The notes beneath the pieces are model-generated. The model ran no database searches and was not told where the DNA came from. It was given only the letters and a program-made list of their open reading frames with translations. Both the position numbers and the translations under genes were made by a program. This document shows positions 1 through 6,222 of a DNA stretch of 8,412 nt, in pieces. Source of the DNA: an uncultured Oscillospiraceae bacterium (GTDB lineage Bacteria > Bacillota > Clostridia > Oscillospirales > Oscillospiraceae); NCBI GenBank assembly GCA_910577805.1, contig CAJTOE010000108.1, positions 1-8,412 of the forward strand, written 5' to 3'. Numbering within the stretch: the first letter of the stretch is position 1; the number at the start of each line of letters is the position of its first letter.

Positions 1-1789
1 CCCCGCGTAAGCCGGCTTCTACGACCTCCGCCAGACTGCGGGTACTGGACGCGGACACTGGGGCCTTCTGGGGTTTGGACTCCGTGCCGTAGGCGGCGAT
101 AAATTCCCGCGCGTCCTTGTCGATGTTTTTCAGCAGATGATAGCTGCGCACCGCCGCCATCATGGCCTCTATATTGGGGTTGATAATGGGCAGGTCCAGC
201 CCGCAGGTCATCGCCATCATAAGGAAATTCTGGTTGACCACAGGCCGGGCGGGCAGGCCGAAGGAGATGTTGGACACCCCCAGCACGGTCTTTAAGCCCA
301 GCTCTTTTTTGACCCGTTCCAGGGCTTCTAAAGTCTGCACAGCCCCCTCCTGCTCGGCGGAGACGGTCAGGGTCAGGCAGTCGATATACACGTCCTCCCG
401 GCGGATGCCGTAAGAGAGCGCACGATGCAGGATTTTTTGGGCGATGTCGAACCGGCGCTGGGCGCTCTTGGGAATGCCCCCCTGGTCCAGAGTCAGGCCC
501 ACTACCGCCGCGCCGTACTTTTTCACCAGGGGCAGAATGGCGTCCAGCACCCCGTCCTCGCCGTTGACCGAATTGACAATGGCCTTGCCGCAGTAGACCC
601 GCAGGGCCTGCTCCAGCACCGCCGGGTCGGTGGAATCCAGCTGGAGGGGCGCGTCCGTCACTCCCTGGAGGGCCTTGACCACCCGGACCATAATCTCTCC
701 CTCGTCGATGCCCGGCAGGCCCACGTTCACGTCCAAAATGTCTGCGCCGGCCCCGGTCTGCTCCAGGGCTTGGTCCAGCATGTAGTCCACGTCCCCCTCC
801 AGAAGGGCCTGCTTCATGCGCTTTTTGCCCGTGGGGTTCAGGCGCTCGCCGATGACCCGTACCCGGTCAATGGGGACGGTCTGGGTGCCGCTGCACACGG
901 CGGCGGGGACCGTGCGGGGCAGAGCGGGCACCGTCTTGTCCGCCACTGCCTGGGCCAGCAGACGGATGTACTCCGGCGTGGTGCCGCAGCAGCCCCCCAC
1001 CAGCTTCACCCCCGCGTCCACCAGCTTGGCCAGGTTTTGGGCAAACTCCTCCGGGGTAATGTCATAGCCGCCGGTCTCCGGGTCGGGCAGGCCGGCGTTG
1101 GGCTTGATGAGGATGGGCAGGGTGGACCACTTCAAAAAGTCCAGAGCCATCGGCTCCATCTGGCCGGGGCCAAGAGAGCAGTTCACGCCGATGGCGTCCA
1201 CCCCCAGACCCTCCAGGGTGAGGGCGCAGGAGGCCGCGTCACAGCCCAGGAAGGTCCGCCCGTTGGCCTCGTAGGTCATGGAGGCCAGAATGGGCAGGTC
1301 ACAGCACTCTTTCGCGGCCAGCACGGCGGCGCGGGTCTCCTGGAGGTCAGTCATAGTCTCAACAAAAATCAGGTCTGCCCCGGCCGGCACCCCCGCCTGG
1401 ACCACTTCCTTGAACATATGGACCGCGTCCTCGAAATGCAGGGTGCCCGTAGGCTCTAAAAGCTGGCCGATGGGTCCTAAGTCCAGCGCGACCAGAGCCT
1501 GGTCCCCCGCGGCCTGCTTGGCAATCGCCACCGTGGGGGGGACCACCTCCGCCACAGTCCTGCCGGTCCGGGCCAGCTTTTCCCGATTGGCTCCGAAGGT
1601 GCTGGCGCTGATGATCTGGGCCCCCGCCTGAACGTAGGCCCTGTGAATGTCCAGCAGCCAGTCCGGATGGGTGAGCGCGGCCAGCTCCGGCGGCTCGCCG
1701 GGCTTCAGGCCCTTGGCCTGGAGCATGGTCCCCATGCCGCCGTCCAGCAGAATGGGCTTGTTTCCCTCTAACAGCTTATGAAGCTCCAC
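1..1789 (-). CDS. metH: Cobalamin-dependent methionine synthase, N-terminal part (cut by window edge)
   Basis: Transfers a methyl group from 5-methyl-tetrahydrofolate via cob(I)alamin to homocysteine, making methionine in the cytosol. About 596 codons are visible without a stop; the rest runs past position 1. Residues 1 to about 290 are the homocysteine/zinc domain: DGGMGTML (15-22), then zinc-ligand cysteines in GVNCSLGP (C204) and GGCCGTTPEY (C267, C268). Residues about 305-565 are the pterin-binding domain, with GERLNPTG (314-321), DVNVG (353-357), LDSTDP (384-389), NSVNGEDG (406-413) and GVSNISFGLP (504-513). A Pro/Ser/Ala-rich linker (571-585) then leads toward the expected cap and B12-binding domains, which are not in the window. 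The start is a GTG; I prefer 1787-1789 because AGGTGG lies 5 nt upstream, but GTG at 1796-1798 is in frame and possible. Both starts lie inside the preceding activation gene, suggesting translational coupling. Family identity is very secure; the exact start is not. Confidence 0.96.
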   Translation of the reverse strand, partial: MELHKLLEGNKPILLDGGMGTMLQAKGLKPGEPPELAALTHPDWLLDIHRAYVQAGAQIISASTFGANREKLARTGRTVAEVVPPTVAIAKQAAGDQALVALDLGPIGQLLEPTGTLHFEDAVHMFKEVVQAGVPAGADLIFVETMTDLQETRAAVLAAKECCDLPILASMTYEANGRTFLGCDAASCALTLEGLGVDAIGVNCSLGPGQMEPMALDFLKWSTLPILIKPNAGLPDPETGGYDITPEEFAQNLAKLVDAGVKLVGGCCGTTPEYIRLLAQAVADKTVPALPRTVPAAVCSGTQTVPIDRVRVIGERLNPTGKKRMKQALLEGDVDYMLDQALEQTGAGADILDVNVGLPGIDEGEIMVRVVKALQGVTDAPLQLDSTDPAVLEQALRVYCGKAIVNSVNGEDGVLDAILPLVKKYGAAVVGLTLDQGGIPKSAQRRFDIAQKILHRALSYGIRREDVYIDCLTLTVSAEQEGAVQTLEALERVKKELGLKTVLGVSNISFGLPARPVVNQNFLMMAMTCGLDLPIINPNIEAMMAAVRSYHLLKNIDKDAREFIAAYGTESKPQKAPVSASSTRSLAEVVEAGLRG

Positions 1790-2432
1790 AGTGTCCACCT
1801 GACTTTCTGTATTGACAGCCCTCCCGCCCAGGGCAGCTCTGGCAGCTGCGCACGGCCCGGTCCACCGGCTCTCTGGATATGCCGATGAGTGCGGTAACCG
1901 ACTTGCGGGGGGTCAGAATATGGTTTTCGTTGGCGCACAGCCCGATTTTCCGGGGCGCGTCCAGCAGGGTCAGCAGGCCGCTCTGCACAGACAGAGGCAG
2001 GTCCCCATAGCCGGGACTGAACCGGAAGGGGAAATAGCAGCCGGGGTATTTTGCAAAAATGTCCGCCTCTAACCTGTCGCAGACCTCCTCCACCAGGGCG
2101 GCGGCGGCACAGTCCAGGGCCAGCGCCTGGGCCATGTCCCGGCTTTCCGCCCGGCGGATGAGCGCGTCCGCCTGGGCGGACAGGGTGACGGCCAGCAGTA
2201 CGGCCCGGTCACAGCCCGCCAGATGTTGGGCCAAATCCCGGCCGGGCAGCAGAAGCCCGCTCTCCAGCAGCACGCCGTCCCCTGTGATGGACAGCCCGAA
2301 TTCCCGGAACACGGACCGGGGCCGGGCGGTCTGCTCCATTTGGACCGCGGCCTGTTCCGCCAGCGTCCGGGTCTGGGGCGCGGCCTGCTCCGGGGGACAG
2401 CCCATATAGCGTAAAATCTCGTTGATGTCCAT
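1776..2432 (-). CDS. Stand-alone methionine synthase activation protein (MetH reactivation domain)
   Basis: A 218-residue cytosolic protein matching the SAM-binding activation domain that forms the C-terminus of E. coli MetH. That domain holds the enzyme for reductive methylation when cob(I)alamin is oxidised to cob(II)alamin. The diagnostic stretch is RFSPGYGDLPLSVQ (137-150), corresponding to the RPAPGYPACPEH region of the E. coli domain, followed by a hydrophobic helix and SVTALIGIS (178-186), matching the SVSGWYF segment. Known precedent: Thermotoga maritima MetH (TM0268) lacks the domain and needs the neighbouring TM0269 product. The tail adds four cysteines, C197-x2-C200-x5-C206-x8-C215, that the E. 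coli domain lacks. The ATG lies 6 nt after the metF stop with no clear Shine-Dalgarno site, so coupling to metF translation is likely. The 3' end overlaps metH by 14 nt or more. Role assignment is strong; the function of the cysteine tail is unknown. Confidence 0.92.
   Translation of the reverse strand: MDINEILRYMGCPPEQAAPQTRTLAEQAAVQMEQTARPRSVFREFGLSITGDGVLLESGLLLPGRDLAQHLAGCDRAVLLAVTLSAQADALIRRAESRDMAQALALDCAAAALVEEVCDRLEADIFAKYPGCYFPFRFSPGYGDLPLSVQSGLLTLLDAPRKIGLCANENHILTPRKSVTALIGISREPVDRAVRSCQSCPGREGCQYRKSGGHCGAS
1795..1800 (-). promoter_or_regulatory. Shine-Dalgarno site favouring the metH GTG start at 1789
   Basis: On the minus strand AGGTGG (one mismatch to AGGAGG) sits 5 nt before the GTG at 1787-1789. 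The alternative GTG at 1796-1798 lies within this hexamer and has only a poor purine stretch upstream. The site lies inside the last codons of the activation-protein gene. Confidence 0.5.
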
Positions 2433-2438
2433 AAATGC

Positions 2439-3305
2439 TCAGACGGCCCGGATGGAGGAGATGCTTCCGGCAATCTGCTTGGCGACCTCCGGGTTGTTCA
2501 TGGTGTACAGGTGGATGCCGTCCACACCTTCGGCAATCAGCTCGGAAATCTGGTCGATGGCGTAGGCCAGACCGGCTTCCCGCAGGGCCTCCGGGTGGTC
2601 GCCGTAGCGGCCCAGGATACGGGTGAGCTTCCGGGGCAGGCTGGCTCCGCACATGGACACCATGCGCTCAATGGAGGACTTGCTCAGTACCGGCATGATG
2701 CCCGCCTCAATGGGGACGTTGATCCCCGCGATGCGGCAGCGCTCCAAAAAGCGGAAATACTCCTCGTTGTCAAAGAAGAGCTGGCTGACCAAATGCTGTG
2801 CTCCCGCGTCCACCTTCTGCTTCAGATACCGGATGTCGCTGACCAGATCGGGGCTTTCCAAATGCCCCTCCGGGTAGCAGGCGGCGGACACCCCGAAGTC
2901 CCCCCGGCGCAGGATGAACGACACCAGCTCGTCCGCGTGGAGGAAGTCGGTTTTCGGCGGCATATCCGGGGTCCGGTCCCCCCGCAGGGCCAGGATGTTT
3001 TCCACATTAGAGGCCTTGAGCTGGGAGAGCACCTCCGCCACCTCGCCGGGGGTGGAGCGCACGCAGGTCAGGTGGGCCATGGCGGGGATTTTGTATTGAT
3101 TCTCAATGATGGAGGCGATCTCCCAGGTGGACTGATTGACCTGAGAGCCGCCCGCCCCGAAGGTCACGCTGATGAAGTCGGGCTTCAGGTCCTTGAGGCC
3201 GTCCAGGGTTTTATAAATCGTATCGACCGGGCTGGTCTTTTTCGGCGGGAATACCTCGCAGGAAAACACAGTCCTGCCCTGACCGAACAGAGAGGCAATT
3301 TTCAT
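2439..3305 (-). CDS. metF: 5,10-methylenetetrahydrofolate reductase
   Basis: A flavoprotein that reduces 5,10-methylene-tetrahydrofolate to 5-methyl-tetrahydrofolate, the methyl donor for MetH encoded downstream. At 288 residues it is close to the roughly 296 of E. coli MetF and is a complete TIM barrel. Family motifs appear in order: CEVFPPK with the catalytic-type Glu (E17), SVTFGAGGS (46-54), HLTC (78-81), LALRGD with FAD-contacting Asp (D110), YPEGH (144-148), QLFFD (175-179), PIEAGIMPV (198-206) and GIHLYTMN (263-270). The ATG at 3303-3305 places the conserved FPPK region at the usual distance from the N-terminus; AAAGGA lies 11 nt upstream, a somewhat long spacing. No MetV-like partner gene is next to it, and linkage to metH argues for the biosynthetic methionine route rather than an acetogenic MetF/MetV complex. 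It is followed after 6 nt by the activation gene. Confidence 0.97.
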   Translation of the reverse strand: MKIASLFGQGRTVFSCEVFPPKKTSPVDTIYKTLDGLKDLKPDFISVTFGAGGSQVNQSTWEIASIIENQYKIPAMAHLTCVRSTPGEVAEVLSQLKASNVENILALRGDRTPDMPPKTDFLHADELVSFILRRGDFGVSAACYPEGHLESPDLVSDIRYLKQKVDAGAQHLVSQLFFDNEEYFRFLERCRIAGINVPIEAGIMPVLSKSSIERMVSMCGASLPRKLTRILGRYGDHPEALREAGLAYAIDQISELIAEGVDGIHLYTMNNPEVAKQIAGSISSIRAV

Positions 3306-3317
3306 ATGGGATTCATT

Positions 3318-3354
3318 CCTTTCTTACCAATCCTACCAAATCTCAGCAATCTCA
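3318..3354 (-). repeat. Short imperfect tandem repeat in the ggt-like/metF spacer
   Basis: Read on the minus strand, four consecutive units of 9-10 nt follow each other: TGAGATTGC, TGAGATTTGG, TAGGATTGG, TAAGAAAGG. The first begins with the stop codon of the GGT-family gene and the last carries the purine-rich AAAGG used as the metF Shine-Dalgarno site. Each unit starts with a stop triplet (TGA, TGA, TAG, TAA), in two different frames. The spacer is visibly more AT-rich than the flanking genes. It could be slippage-derived or chance; I see no hairpin in it. Confidence 0.4.
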
Positions 3355-4965
3355 CCAGGCGGCGACCGTGCCGTCGCACCGGGGTTCTGTCCCAGCGCAG
3401 TACAGCCCGTTTTCCATCCGCCAGAGGATCTGGCCCCGGCCCATGTCGATGGGGTCGGGGATGACCTCGATTTCATGGCCCCGGCGGCGCAGCTCCTGGG
3501 CGATTTGGGGGGAGACGCCCGGTTCCAGCTGGATGTGCATTCCGCCGGTCCACTGCACGCGGGGCGCGTCCAGGCACTGCTGGGGGTTCATATGGTAGTC
3601 GATGGCGTTGACTAAAATTTGCACATGGCCCTGGGGCTGCATAAAAGCCCCCATGACCCCGAAGGGGCCTACGGCCTGCCCGTTTTTGAGCAGGAAGCCG
3701 GGAATAATGGTGTGGTAGGGCCGCTTGCCCCCGGCAAGGCAGTTGTCGGACTGAGGGTCCAGGGAGAAGTTGGCCCCCCGGTTTTGCAGGGAAATGCCCG
3801 TCCCCGGCACGGCGACGCCGGAGCCGAAGGTGGTGTAATTGCTCTGGATGAAGGAGACCATATTTCCCTCCCCGTCGGCAGTACACAGATAGACCGTGCC
3901 GCCGCAGGAGGGGTCCCCCGCCTGGGGCAGCAGCGCCCTCTCTCCAATCAGCGCCCGGCGCTGGTCCAGATAGCGGTCGGAGAGCAGGTCGGAGACCTTG
4001 GTTTTCATGCAGCGGGGGTCGGCGATATAGGTCTTGGTGTCGGCAAAGGCCAGCTTGATGCTTTCGATGATGTTATGGTAATTTTCCGCCGTCTCCTTCT
4101 CCGCGTCCAGGGTAAGGCCGTCCAGCAGCTTCAGGGCCATCAGGACCGTCAGCCCGTGGCCGTTGGGGGGGATTTCGCAGACCGTGTACCCCCGGTAGTC
4201 CACGGAAATAGGCTCCACCCACTCCGGCTTGCAGCGCTGGAAATCCTCTTTTTGGAAAAAGCCGCCGGTCTCCTGGGCAAAGGCAACGGTTTTTTCCATC
4301 AGCGCCCCCCGGTAGAAGCTCTCGCAGTTGGTCCGGGCCAGCTCCTCCAGGGTCTCGGCGTACTCCGGCCAGCGGAACAGCTCGCCGCACTGGTAGGGAG
4401 CGCCGTTTTTGTGGAGAAACACCTGTTTCCAGTAGGCGTGGGGCGGGCCGTCCGGGATGCGGCGGCAGTCCTTGGCCCACTGAGGGGCGGTGTTGACCGC
4501 TACCGGCGCGCCCTCACGGGCCAGCTCCACGGCGGGGGCGAAAAGCTGCTCCAGGGGCAGGTCCCCGAAGCGGCGGTTCAGCTCCGCCCAGCCCCCCACG
4601 GCTCCGGGGACGGTGACGGGAAGCCAGCCCTCGGTGGGCATTTCCCCAAACCCCCGGTCCCGGACCAGCTGGGCCGACAGGGCGGCGGGAGCGGGACCGC
4701 TGGCGTTGAGGCCGTAGAGTTTTTGGTCCTTCGCGATCCAGACCAGGGCGAAGCAGTCGGAGCCAAGGCCGTTTCCGGTAGGCTCCAGCAGGGGCATAGC
4801 CGCGGCCATGGCCACCGCCGCGTCCACCGCGTTGCCGCCCCGGCGCATGATCTCCAGGCCAATCTGCGCCCCCTGGGGAATGGAGGTGCAGGCCGCCGCC
4901 CGGCGGGCATAGACCGCGTTCCGGCGGGAGGGGTATACGTATTTCTGCGGGTCGAACTGCATCAT
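3352..4965 (-). CDS. Gamma-glutamyltransferase-family Ntn-hydrolase, YwrD-like branch
   Basis: A complete 537-residue protein of the GGT fold, which self-cleaves to free an N-terminal threonine nucleophile. The large-subunit signature GGNAVDAAVA is at 43-52. T357 in CGGTVYLCTADGEGN (354-368) aligns by eye with catalytic Thr391 of E. coli GGT, predicting a small subunit of 181 residues. Further family segments are FGSGVAVPGTGISLQNRG (380-397) and KRPYHTIIPGF (414-424). The phrases LGSDCFALVW and VMGAFMQPQGHVQ resemble Bacillus YwrD-like proteins rather than classical GGT. No signal peptide is seen, so it is probably cytosolic, unlike many secreted or periplasmic GGTs. By hand alignment the residues that grip the glutamyl group in E. 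coli (R114, N411, Q430, D433) are L97, Y377, R396 and N399 here, so glutathione may not be the substrate. The double ATG at 4960-4965 follows a GGGAGGT site; the gene starts 3 nt after the flavoprotein gene. Family certain, substrate unknown. Confidence 0.92.
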   Translation of the reverse strand: MMQFDPQKYVYPSRRNAVYARRAAACTSIPQGAQIGLEIMRRGGNAVDAAVAMAAAMPLLEPTGNGLGSDCFALVWIAKDQKLYGLNASGPAPAALSAQLVRDRGFGEMPTEGWLPVTVPGAVGGWAELNRRFGDLPLEQLFAPAVELAREGAPVAVNTAPQWAKDCRRIPDGPPHAYWKQVFLHKNGAPYQCGELFRWPEYAETLEELARTNCESFYRGALMEKTVAFAQETGGFFQKEDFQRCKPEWVEPISVDYRGYTVCEIPPNGHGLTVLMALKLLDGLTLDAEKETAENYHNIIESIKLAFADTKTYIADPRCMKTKVSDLLSDRYLDQRRALIGERALLPQAGDPSCGGTVYLCTADGEGNMVSFIQSNYTTFGSGVAVPGTGISLQNRGANFSLDPQSDNCLAGGKRPYHTIIPGFLLKNGQAVGPFGVMGAFMQPQGHVQILVNAIDYHMNPQQCLDAPRVQWTGGMHIQLEPGVSPQIAQELRRRGHEIEVIPDPIDMGRGQILWRMENGLYCAGTEPRCDGTVAAW

Positions 4966-4968
4966 CTC

Positions 4969-5445
4969 TCAACCTCCCAAATTGGCCTTGGCAGACCACG
5001 TCCGGACACACAATCGGTACACGGCGGTTTTTTGGAGAGAAGCGTCCGGAAAATCCCAATCGTTCCGTCCGGTGGCGTGGGCCATCACGGCCATTAAACC
5101 GGTGCGCTTTTCCTCCGGGGAGGCGAGGGGGACGACTTGTCCGGTCCCCATGACGCTGCGGTAGGTGAAGCTGTGGCCGCAAGCGGTGTCCGCGGTGCGC
5201 AGCTTATGGCCGCAGTCCATCTCAAAGGCTATCTCACAGCCCTGGGCGAAGGCGCGGGCTTTCCGGCCCTCGGTGGCGGAGTGGAAATAGAGGGTGAGCT
5301 TGTCCCCCTCAACGGTATAGCCGAAGTTGACCGGAAAGATAAAAAATCCCTCCGCGTCCTGGCCGGCGATCCGCATAGCGTCGCACTGGTCCAGGATCGC
5401 CCGCAGCTCGGAAATACCGGTCAGCTCCCGATCGGTTCTGCGCAT
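4969..5445 (-). CDS. NimA-like / pyridoxamine 5'-phosphate oxidase-fold flavoprotein
   Basis: A 158-residue cytosolic protein of the split-barrel, FMN-binding superfamily that includes PNP oxidases and nitroimidazole-resistance (Nim) proteins. The pattern fits the Nim-like group: an MRRTDRELT start (1-9), a helix ending in C21, the strand pair IFPVNFGYTV (36-45), YFHSATEGRK (53-62, flavin-phosphate type basic/His segment), C89-G-H then TYRSVMGTGQVV (94-105) and the EEK helix (111-113). Members commonly reduce or bind flavins or related cofactors, and some confer tolerance to nitroimidazoles; a PLP-synthesis role is unlikely for this group. The ATG follows GGAGGT by 7 nt, the site lying in the end of the exonuclease gene, and the two genes are 3 nt apart. 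The family call is good, but the real substrate, and whether it gives drug tolerance, cannot be read from sequence. Confidence 0.85.
   Translation of the reverse strand: MRRTDRELTGISELRAILDQCDAMRIAGQDAEGFFIFPVNFGYTVEGDKLTLYFHSATEGRKARAFAQGCEIAFEMDCGHKLRTADTACGHSFTYRSVMGTGQVVPLASPEEKRTGLMAVMAHATGRNDWDFPDASLQKTAVYRLCVRTWSAKANLGG
4972..4978 (-). promoter_or_regulatory. Shine-Dalgarno site of the GGT-family gene
   Basis: GGGAGGT on the minus strand ends 6 nt before the ATG at 4963-4965. It overlaps the final codons of the flavoprotein gene and supports the chosen start and coupled translation. Confidence 0.75.
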
Positions 5446-5448
5446 GGT

Positions 5449-6204
5449 TCAGACCTCCAGTTCCAGCAAGACGGGGCAGTGGTCGCTGCCCTCGATCTGG
5501 CTTAAAATTTCCGCCCGGACGATTTTGTCCTTGAGACGGTCCGAGACGATAAAATAGTCGATGCGCCATCCGGCGTTTTTCTCCCGTGCGTGGAAGCGGT
5601 AGGACCACCAGGAGTAGGCTCCTTCCGCGTCCGGGTGCAGGTGCCGGAAGCTGTCCGTGAAGCCGGAGGAGAGCAGGACGGTCATTTTCTCCCGTTCCTG
5701 GTCGGTGAATCCGGCGTTGTTCCGGTTGGTTTTGGGGTTTTTCAGGTCAATTTCCTGGTGGGCGACGTTCAGGTCCCCGCAGTAGATCACCGGCTTGGTC
5801 TTGTCCAGGGAGAGCAGATAGTCCCGCAGCTCGTCCTCCCACTCCATCCGGTAGTCCAGCCGCGCCAGACCGTTCTGGGAGTTGGGGGTGTAGCAGCAGA
5901 CCAGATAGAACGCCTCATACTCCAGGGTGATCAGCCGCCCCTCGTGGTCGTGAGGCTCCCGGTCCATGCCGTAGGCCGTATCCAGGGGGGCGTGGGGGGT
6001 GAAAATGGCGGTGCCGGAGTACCCCTTTTTTTCAGCGGAGTTCCAGAACTCCAGCGCCCCGTCCAGCTCCAGCTCTGCTTGGCCCTGGCTCATTTTCGTC
6101 TCCTGCAAGCAGAGAAAATCCGGTTTTTCCTGCTGGTAGAAGTCCAAAAATCCCTTTTTCAGGCAGGCCCGCAGGCCGTTTACGTTCCAGGAAATGAATT
6201 TCAT
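5449..6204 (-). CDS. xth: Exodeoxyribonuclease III / AP endonuclease
   Basis: Complete 251-residue enzyme of the endonuclease/exonuclease/phosphatase fold. It cuts DNA 5' of abasic sites and removes 3' blocking groups in base excision repair. The metal and catalytic residues are all present: N7 in SWNVNG, E35 in LQETK, Y105 in CCYTPN, D144 and N146 in CGDLNVAH, D216 in WRIDYF, and the terminal D241-H242 pair in GSDHCPV. The length matches the Firmicutes ExoA type (about 250 residues) rather than longer E. coli XthA. The start MKFISWNVNG is the typical family N-terminus; AAAGGG lies 8 nt upstream. It begins 18 nt after the LRR-SUKH gene and its 3' end carries the Shine-Dalgarno site of the next gene. 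Nothing appears damaged or missing. Confidence 0.96.
   Translation of the reverse strand: MKFISWNVNGLRACLKKGFLDFYQQEKPDFLCLQETKMSQGQAELELDGALEFWNSAEKKGYSGTAIFTPHAPLDTAYGMDREPHDHEGRLITLEYEAFYLVCCYTPNSQNGLARLDYRMEWEDELRDYLLSLDKTKPVIYCGDLNVAHQEIDLKNPKTNRNNAGFTDQEREKMTVLLSSGFTDSFRHLHPDAEGAYSWWSYRFHAREKNAGWRIDYFIVSDRLKDKIVRAEILSQIEGSDHCPVLLELEV
5453..5458 (-). promoter_or_regulatory. Shine-Dalgarno site of the NimA-like gene
   Basis: GGAGGT on the minus strand, 7 nt before the ATG at 5443-5445 and just inside the 3' end of the exonuclease gene, whose stop is at 5449-5451. It fixes the start of the NimA-like protein. Confidence 0.75.
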
Positions 6205-6222
6205 GGTGTTATCCCTTTCGTG

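Noticed and set aside
425..1459. 344-codon open frame on the plus strand
   Set aside because: It lies antisense to metH, whose translation shows all family motifs. The plus-strand protein is Gly/His/Val/Gln-rich low-complexity sequence with no recognisable domain, as expected for the mirror frame of a GC-rich gene.
2069..2652. Overlapping minus-strand frames within the activation gene and metF
   Set aside because: Arg/Pro-rich alternative-frame translations of GC-rich coding DNA with no domain; the metF and activation-protein frames explain the region fully.
3321..3349. Possible sigma-70 promoter before metF (TTGCTG, 17 nt, TAAGAA on the minus strand)
   Set aside because: Spacing is right, but each hexamer matches the consensus at only about three positions and the leader would be around ten nt. 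Not strong enough to list as a feature.
3619..5097. 492-codon open frame on the plus strand
   Set aside because: Antisense to the GGT-family gene and running into the flavoprotein gene; composition is typical of a shadow frame and there is no domain, despite its length.
4514..5182. 222-codon minus-strand frame overlapping two genes
   Set aside because: Arg/Pro/Gly-rich out-of-frame reading of the GGT-family and flavoprotein genes; both real genes have good Shine-Dalgarno sites and family motifs.
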